This document shows, piece by piece, positions 58,804-64,000 of a stretch of 64,000 bases of DNA. Position numbers and translations under genes: made by a program. The notes beneath the pieces are model-generated. The model was not told the DNA's origin. It worked only from the letters and a program-made list of their open reading frames with translations, and ran no database searches. This DNA is from Rhizobium sp. 9140 (GTDB lineage Bacteria; Pseudomonadota; Alphaproteobacteria; Rhizobiales; Rhizobiaceae), in contig NZ_FJUR01000001.1 of assembly GCF_900067135.1 (NCBI RefSeq), positions 2,607,501 through 2,671,500 on the forward strand, given 5' to 3'. Positions within the stretch are counted from its first letter, which is position 1. Every line of letters begins with the position of its first letter.

Positions 58804-59828
58804 AGATCCGCCTCGATAAAATCGTCAAGACCTTCGACACCTTCCGCGCCGTGCACGGCGTCTCGCTTGAGATCGAAAGCGGCGAACTGGTGGCCCTGCT
58901 CGGCCCTTCGGGCTCGGGCAAGACGACGATTCTGCGCATGGTCGCAGGCCTCGAATATCCCGACGAAGGCGCGATCTTCTTCGGCGAGGAGAACGCGACC
59001 GACATCGAGGTCCGCCATCGCGGCGTCGGCTTCGTGTTCCAGCATTATGCGCTCTTCCCCCACATGACGATCGGCGAGAACATCGCCTTCGGCATGAAGG
59101 TCTCGAAGACCCGCCGCTCGACGGCCGAGATTGCCGACCGCGTCGCCGATCTGCTGCGGCTGGTGCAGCTCGACGGGCTGAAGGACCGCTTCCCCGCGCA
59201 GATCTCCGGCGGACAGCGCCAGCGCGTGGCCCTTGCCCGGGCGCTGGCCGTCGATCCGAAAGTGCTGCTGCTGGACGAGCCCTTCGGCGCGCTCGACGCC
59301 AATGTGCGGCGCGACCTTCGCCGCTGGCTGCGCAAGATCCACGAGGAACTGGGGATCACCACGCTCTTCGTCACCCACGACCAGGCCGAGGCGCTCGATC
59401 TCGCGGATCGCGTCGTCATCCTCGACAAGGGACGGATCGTGCAGGCAGGCACGCCGGAAGAGGTCTGCCGCGCGCCGGAAAATGCCTTCGTGATGAATTT
59501 TCTCGGCGATGCCAATCGGCTGAGGGCGACGGTGACGGCGGGACGCGCCAGCGTCAACGAGATCCTGTTCGATGCGGCAGGCGTCGCCGACGGTCCGGCG
59601 GAACTGTTCTTCCGACCGGCCGACGTCATCTGGCGCGAGGACGGCGCCGGCATCCCCGCCGTCATCCTGCGCGTCATCGACCGCCCGGACTCCAAGCGCA
59701 TCCTCGCGGTGACGGCCGATGGCCAGCATGTCGAATTCGACACCGCGCCAGAATTCCCCTTCCGCACGACGGCGCGCGGAACGTTGGAAATCCTGCGCCC
59801 GCGGGTATTTTCCACCACACCGGCTTGA
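58800..59828 (+). CDS. cysA: Sulfate ABC transporter ATP-binding protein
   Basis: A 342-residue ATPase. Walker A is GPSGSGKT at residues 35–42, signature ISGGQRQRVALARAL near 137, Walker B VLLLDEPFGALD near 157, and the switch His in VTHDQAEALDL. A regulatory domain follows from about 240. GTG start overlaps cysW (GTGA). It powers sulfate and thiosulfate uptake, feeding the sulfite reductase encoded at 12.5 kb. Confidence 0.95.
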   Translation: MKIRLDKIVKTFDTFRAVHGVSLEIESGELVALLGPSGSGKTTILRMVAGLEYPDEGAIFFGEENATDIEVRHRGVGFVFQHYALFPHMTIGENIAFGMKVSKTRRSTAEIADRVADLLRLVQLDGLKDRFPAQISGGQRQRVALARALAVDPKVLLLDEPFGALDANVRRDLRRWLRKIHEELGITTLFVTHDQAEALDLADRVVILDKGRIVQAGTPEEVCRAPENAFVMNFLGDANRLRATVTAGRASVNEILFDAAGVADGPAELFFRPADVIWREDGAGIPAVILRVIDRPDSKRILAVTADGQHVEFDTAPEFPFRTTARGTLEILRPRVFSTTPA

Positions 59829-59880
59829 ACCGGGCAGAGTTAGCAAGCCGGCAATGCGCCGGCTTGCTACGCGGTGAACG

Positions 59881-60912
59881 TCAGGCCAGCTCGGCGGACT
59901 TGGCCCAGAGGTTGATATCCGCCTCGCGGGCGTAGGTGTCGATCTCGGCCAGTTCCTCGGTCGTAAACGACAGATTGTCGATCGCCTTGACGCAATCCAC
60001 GATCTGCGAGGTCTTGCTCGCGCCGATCAGCGCCGACGTCACGCGTCCGCCGCGCAACACCCATGCAATCGCCATCTGTGCCAGCGTCTGGCCGCGACGG
60101 GTGGCGATCTCGTTGAGCTTGCGGACGTTGTCGATCACTTCGGGACGGATGAGGCGCTGGTTGAGATAGTGGTTGAGGGCAGCGCGGCTGTCGCCCGGAA
60201 TGCCGTCGAGATACTTCGTCGTCAGCATGCCCTGCGCCAGCGGCGAGAACACGATGGACCCGACACCGAGATCCTCGACCGTATCCAGGAGCCCGTCGTC
60301 CTCGACCCAGCGGTTGATCATCGAGTAGCTCGGCTGGTGGATGAGCAGCGGCGTACCGAGCTCCCTGAGGATCGCGGCGGCTTCGCGGGTGCGCTGCGAG
60401 TTATAGGACGAAATGCCGACATAGAGCGCCCGCCCGGACCGCACGATATGATCGAGCGCGCCGCAGGTCTCCTCCAGCGGCGTCTCGGGATCGAATCGGT
60501 GTGAGTAGAAGATATCGACATAGTCGAGGCCCATGCGCTTCAGGCTCTGATCGCAGGAGGCGATGAGGTACTTGCGGCTGCCCCATTCGCCATAGGGACC
60601 CGGCCACATGTCGTAGCCGGCCTTGGACGAAATGATCATCTCGTCGCGATAGGGCTTGAAGTCCTGGGCGAAGATCGCGCCGAAGGCCGTTTCGGCAGCG
60701 CCATAGGGCGGGCCGTAATTGTTGGCGAGGTCGAAATGGGTGATGCCGAGATCGAAAGCCGTCTGGCACATCTCGCGCTTCAAGGCATGCGGCGTGGTTT
60801 CGCCGAAGGTGTGCCACAGCCCGAACGAGATCGCCGGAAGTTTGAGGCCGGAGCGGCCGCAGCGGTTGTAGATCATCGTCTCGTAGCGGGTGTCGGCGGG
60901 GTGCCAGGTCAT
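59881..60912 (-). CDS. Aldo/keto reductase (GPR/YghZ type)
   Basis: A 343-residue NADPH-dependent reductase. FDLANNYGPPYGAAE has the catalytic Asp and Tyr, IISSKAGYDMWPGPYGEWGS the Lys, and DIFYSHRFDPETPLEE the His. These and the length match E. coli YghZ, L-glyceraldehyde 3-phosphate reductase, which may detoxify methylglyoxal. ATG at 60912 (MTWHPADTRYE) is the usual start. Confidence 0.92.
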   Translation of the reverse strand: MTWHPADTRYETMIYNRCGRSGLKLPAISFGLWHTFGETTPHALKREMCQTAFDLGITHFDLANNYGPPYGAAETAFGAIFAQDFKPYRDEMIISSKAGYDMWPGPYGEWGSRKYLIASCDQSLKRMGLDYVDIFYSHRFDPETPLEETCGALDHIVRSGRALYVGISSYNSQRTREAAAILRELGTPLLIHQPSYSMINRWVEDDGLLDTVEDLGVGSIVFSPLAQGMLTTKYLDGIPGDSRAALNHYLNQRLIRPEVIDNVRKLNEIATRRGQTLAQMAIAWVLRGGRVTSALIGASKTSQIVDCVKAIDNLSFTTEELAEIDTYAREADINLWAKSAELA

Positions 60913-61046
60913 CGTCGTTGCTCCATATTTCGTACGTATTGTCAGGCATGTCGCGTCAGCCCCGCGAGGGCGAACGACTCGGCGTGTTCTCGTATGGTGA
61001 TACCGCACAATGGCGCCATGGTCTCACTTAGTTCGGAGCTAAAGAC

Positions 61047-61310
61047 ATGAAAGCAATACCGAAAATACTGGCTACCCTGTGCCTTCTGGCGACGCCTCTA
61101 TCACTCCATGCCGCTAATGGCGGTGACGGGGGCAACGGAACTCCCGCGGGCAATGGTGGAGCCGGCCTCCCCGGCGGACGCGACGGGAAACCGGGCATGC
61201 CGGGTTGCGGCGGGGGCACAAACCCCTCGCCGGACGGCAAATTCTATACCTCTTCCGGCGAGGCGTGCAATCCGAGCGACGAAGACCGCCGGAAGCTGCA
61301 CACGTCGTAG
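61047..61310 (+). CDS. Small secreted Gly-rich protein with a collagen-like stretch
   Basis: An 87-residue protein. A signal peptide (AIPKILATLCLLATPLSLHA) is followed by NGGDGGNGTPAGNGGAGLPG and then GRDGKPGMPGCGGG, with several Gly-X-X triplets, and a polar end with two Cys in all. After cleavage only about 65 residues remain. It could be a matrix or surface peptide; no function is known. It starts 135 bases upstream-divergent from the aldo-keto reductase. Confidence 0.65.
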   Translation: MKAIPKILATLCLLATPLSLHAANGGDGGNGTPAGNGGAGLPGGRDGKPGMPGCGGGTNPSPDGKFYTSSGEACNPSDEDRRKLHTS

Positions 61311-61368
61311 GACCAACGGTCAGACCGCGAACGGCGCCCGATCCCGGACGCCATTGAGTCCCGACCGA

Positions 61369-62502
61369 TCAGCGCAGCAGCGCCCGCGCCGCCTCGATGC
61401 CGAGCGGGGCCGGCTGGGTGCAGGTGGTGGTGAGATCGACAAACCGTCCCTCGTCGCCCGATTTCAGGATCGACACCATGACATCGACGCCGTGGAGCGT
61501 GCGTTCCAGCGAGCAGCGAGGGTCACGGCCGTCGGTGATGGCCTGCGCCATATCGGCGAGACCGGCCGTGCGGTAATTGGCGAGCGGGCCCTGCGGATGT
61601 TCCTGATTCTCGACCGAGAACGGATGGTCCCAACGGTCGACCGGCGAGATTTCCTTGCCTTTGCCACTCACCTCGACCTTGCCGCCGAAGAAGTTGGGGT
61701 CCGGCACATAAAGCGAGCCCTCGGTGCCGTAAAGCTCCATATTGCCATGGCGATGCGACCAGACATCCCAGCTCGCCGTCAGCGTCACGGTGGCACCGCT
61801 GTGGAATTCGAGCAGCGCGTGGATGTTTGTCGGCGTCTTCACCGGAATGACCTGCCCCTTGCGCGGCTCGCTCAGGATGGTGCGGGTCTTCGCGGCCTTG
61901 GAGGCGAGCGCCGCAACGCGCTTGACCGGCCCGATGAGGTTGATCAGGTTGGCCACGTAATACGGCCCGAGATCGAGCACGGGACCGGCACCCGGCAGGA
62001 AGAAGAAATCCGGGTTCGGATGCCACATTTCCATGCCGGGGCTCATGACATGGCAGGTGCCGGAGGTCACGCGACCGATGCGACCGCTATCGACCTGGGC
62101 CCGCGCCAACTGATGCGCGCCGCCGAGGAACGTATCCGGCGCGCAGCAGACGGTAAGACCTTTCGATGTCGCAAGCGAGCGGAGCTCCTCGCCCTGCTCC
62201 AGCGTCAGCACGAGCGGCTTTTCTGAGTAGACGTGCTTGCCGGCCTCGAGGATGTGTTTCGAGACAGGGAAATGCGCATCCGGGATCGTCAGATTGACGA
62301 CGATGTCGATATCGGGATTGGCGAGAAGCTCGTCGATCGATTGTGCCTTGACCCCATACTCGCCGGCGCGCGTTTCGGCCGCTGCCGGGTTGATATCCGC
62401 GCAGGCGCGGATCTCGATGCCCTTGAACAGAGGCGCGAGCCGGAAATAGGTGGTGGAAATATTGCCGCATCCGATGATGCCGACGCCGAGATCCTGTGTC
62501 AT
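61369..62502 (-). CDS. Gfo/Idh/MocA-family oxidoreductase
   Basis: A 377-residue NAD(P)-dependent sugar dehydrogenase-like enzyme. LGVGIIGCGNISTTYFR is the Rossmann motif and YSEKPLVLTLEQGEEL holds the family Glu-Lys-Pro. The substrate is likely a sugar or inositol derivative, given the isomerase and glycosidase encoded upstream in the same direction. It follows the isomerase by 30 bases. Confidence 0.92.
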   Translation of the reverse strand: MTQDLGVGIIGCGNISTTYFRLAPLFKGIEIRACADINPAAAETRAGEYGVKAQSIDELLANPDIDIVVNLTIPDAHFPVSKHILEAGKHVYSEKPLVLTLEQGEELRSLATSKGLTVCCAPDTFLGGAHQLARAQVDSGRIGRVTSGTCHVMSPGMEMWHPNPDFFFLPGAGPVLDLGPYYVANLINLIGPVKRVAALASKAAKTRTILSEPRKGQVIPVKTPTNIHALLEFHSGATVTLTASWDVWSHRHGNMELYGTEGSLYVPDPNFFGGKVEVSGKGKEISPVDRWDHPFSVENQEHPQGPLANYRTAGLADMAQAITDGRDPRCSLERTLHGVDVMVSILKSGDEGRFVDLTTTCTQPAPLGIEAARALLR

Positions 62503-62532
62503 GACGTGTGCTCCTTTGAAAAGGTCGTGCTG

Positions 62533-63294
62533 TCAGAAGGTCTTGATGGAGGCGATGGAGCGTTCGGCAAGGCGGGCGAGATCGCTCGGATTGTCGTGCT
62601 CGACGATGTAGGTCTTGGCGGGTGTCGAGGCGAGACGGGCATAAAGCCCCTTCCAGTCGACCGTTCCGTGTCCGACATCCGCCCAGCCGTCCTCGTCCGT
62701 GTTCTCGCCGGCCGGTGCGATGTCCTTGACGTGAACCGCCGTGATGCGGTCGCCGTAACGGTCGATCCAGGCCAGCGGATCGGCGCCGCCGCGGATCACC
62801 CAGGCGATATCAGCTTCCCATTCGAGATCCGGGCCGCCTTCGAAAATGAGGTCCATCGGAACAGTGCCGTCCGGCAGGGCCGCGAATTCGAAGTCGTGAT
62901 TGTGCCAGCCGAAGCCGAGCCCCGCTGCCCGGACCTTCTCGCTGGCCTTCTGAAGGCGCGCACCGAACGCCTTCCAGCCTGCCGCGTCCGTCGGCCGGTT
63001 CTCCGGCAGGACATAGGGGCAGTAGATCGTCTGGATACCCAGCATCTTCGCCACGTCGATGGCGCGATCCGGCTTGTTCTCCAGCATATCGAGGCTGAAA
63101 TGCCCGGTCGGCATGGTCAGCCCGTTGCGGTCGAGATCGGTCTTCAGCGCCTGGACCGCGTTGTCGTCGTGATCGCCATAGAGCGCTCCATAGCCTTCGA
63201 CCTGGGTATAGCCGGCCTTGGCCACGAGATGCAGGGCATCCGAGAGCGGCGGAAAATTGCGGGCGGTGTAGAGCTGGAAGCTGAGCGGTCTCAT
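62533..63294 (-). CDS. Sugar phosphate isomerase/epimerase (xylose-isomerase-like TIM barrel)
   Basis: A 253-residue TIM-barrel protein of the AP-endonuclease-2/IolE-like group. FQLYTARNFPPLSDALHLVA begins it; metal-site segments include GFGWHNHDFEF, DIAWVIRGGADP and VHVKDIAPAG, with the closing IVEHDNPSD. ATG at 63294. It lies between the glycosidase and dehydrogenase genes, so a sugar-processing role is likely. Confidence 0.9.
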   Translation of the reverse strand: MRPLSFQLYTARNFPPLSDALHLVAKAGYTQVEGYGALYGDHDDNAVQALKTDLDRNGLTMPTGHFSLDMLENKPDRAIDVAKMLGIQTIYCPYVLPENRPTDAAGWKAFGARLQKASEKVRAAGLGFGWHNHDFEFAALPDGTVPMDLIFEGGPDLEWEADIAWVIRGGADPLAWIDRYGDRITAVHVKDIAPAGENTDEDGWADVGHGTVDWKGLYARLASTPAKTYIVEHDNPSDLARLAERSIASIKTF

Positions 63295-63348
63295 GGAACT
63301 GTCCTTTTTCAGAAAATGCGGGTCGGTCTCTGGCTCCATCGAGGAGCG

Positions 63349-64000
63349 TCAACCGGCCGAGGATTGCAGGTCGTAGACGGTGAAGACCGGCGACGGGCGC
63401 TGGCCCGGCGTCGTCGGCGTGAAGCGCACCGTGCGGCTGTCGCCGGCGGTCAGGTCGAAGGCGTTGTCGCTGAAGCGACCGGCGACATCGGCCTCGATCA
63501 TCACATGGAGGGCGAGCCCCGTCGCCGACACGGTGACGTCGATACCGCCATCGCGGCCGGCCGTCGTCAGCGTCAGGCCGGAGGGTTCGAGATCGAGCGT
63601 CTTGTAGGTACCCGCCACATGGTGGCCGGCACCGCGCGCGCCGTCCGAGGCCTCGAAGGTCCAGAAGAGCAGCATGCCTTCGGGGATATCGGCGGCGGGA
63701 AGCGTGACCAGCGTTGCGGCACGGTCGGCGGGGCATGTGCCGCTTGCGGCCAATAGCGGCCGACGCTCACCGGATGTCGAGACGAGAAAGGTCTGAACCT
63801 CGACGCTGACGGCTTCCCGCGTGTCGTTGACCATCGAGATCGCAAGGGTCTTTCCGTCGTCCGAGGGGATGGCGGCGACGGCGACCGGCTGGAAGAAGCG
63901 GCGCACCATGTAATGCATGGCCTTCCAGCTGCCGCCATAATCGAGGCTCGACCAGGATGCGACCGGCCAGGTGTCGTTGAGCTGCCAGTAGAGCGTACCC
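63349..64000 (-). CDS. C-terminal part of a glycoside hydrolase family 2 (β-mannosidase-like) enzyme
   Basis: About 217 codons lie in the window; the start is beyond the right edge. TLYWQLNDTWPVASWSSLDY followed by GGSWKAMHYMVRRFF is the characteristic β-mannosidase segment, then two β-sandwich domains (FFQPVAVAAIPSDDGKTLAI, later SRTVRFTPTTPG) and a YDLQSSAG end. It probably removes mannose or related sugars from oligosaccharides; downstream genes may process the product. The catalytic glutamates are outside the window. Confidence 0.85.
   Translation of the reverse strand, partial: GTLYWQLNDTWPVASWSSLDYGGSWKAMHYMVRRFFQPVAVAAIPSDDGKTLAISMVNDTREAVSVEVQTFLVSTSGERRPLLAASGTCPADRAATLVTLPAADIPEGMLLFWTFEASDGARGAGHHVAGTYKTLDLEPSGLTLTTAGRDGGIDVTVSATGLALHVMIEADVAGRFSDNAFDLTAGDSRTVRFTPTTPGQRPSPVFTVYDLQSSAG

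Overview
The window is high-GC chromosomal DNA with the gene content and order of an alphaproteobacterium of the Rhizobiaceae (Rhizobium/Agrobacterium/Sinorhizobium/Shinella type). The evidence is the aapJQMP general amino-acid transporter beside metC, the cysG–DUF2849–cysI–DUF934–fpr sulfur block, a cobT/cobS pair, a Zur/znuABC zinc locus, a TakP-type TRAP transporter, an αr14-like small RNA and dispersed rhizobial-style palindromes. Genus and species cannot be fixed from the sequence alone. No tRNA, rRNA or CRISPR array was recognised.

Layout. 1–4 kb: the start of a leftward gene (probably cysE), an α/β hydrolase, a zinc-finger protein, an FAD monooxygenase and metC. 4.3–8.6 kb: the aapJQMP operon. 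8.9–10.7 kb: a secreted serralysin-like RTX metalloprotease. 11–16 kb: leftward sulfur-assimilation genes (siroheme synthase, sulfite reductase, ferredoxin-NADP reductase). 16.3–21.2 kb: a deaminase, mazG, divergent cobT/cobS, a DUF1289 protein and a membrane aspartic protease. 21.2–31 kb: a MazEF-like toxin–antitoxin pair, an ABC-2 exporter, a TauE permease, an extensin-like lipoprotein, a thioesterase, a MarR regulator, a chemoreceptor and a frameshifted secreted protein. 31.2–34.3 kb: an unusually long uvrB.

34.3–38.8 kb is an AT-richer accessory island. It holds one reverse-transcriptase gene of the defence-associated (UG/DRT) type, cut in two by a complete IS66-family element with a perfect 8-bp target duplication (GTTAAATC). 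Joining the halves restores one open frame of about 505 codons. Directly upstream of the RT start is a run of small hairpins that could be the partner non-coding RNA of such a system. This is the most interesting locus in the window.

38.9–49.3 kb: a SnoaL-like protein, a J-domain protein, a cold-shock protein, dusA, the αr14-like sRNA with three anti-Shine-Dalgarno loops, a FAH-family hydrolase, a γ-carbonic anhydrase, and zur-znuB-znuC divergent from znuA across two palindromes that look like Zur boxes. 49.3–59.8 kb: a SPINDLY-type O-GlcNAc transferase, an RcnB-like protein, TRAP permeases converging on takP, and the sulfate ABC operon sbp-cysT-cysW-cysA. 59.9–64 kb: an aldo-keto reductase, a tiny Gly-rich secreted protein, and a leftward sugar-catabolic set (oxidoreductase, isomerase, and a GH2 glycosidase cut by the window edge).

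Functional links: sulfate uptake (57–60 kb), sulfite reduction and siroheme synthesis (11–16 kb), metC and the probable cysE form a sulfur-amino-acid theme. Zinc uptake is autoregulated by Zur. The RT locus looks like a disabled phage-defence system.
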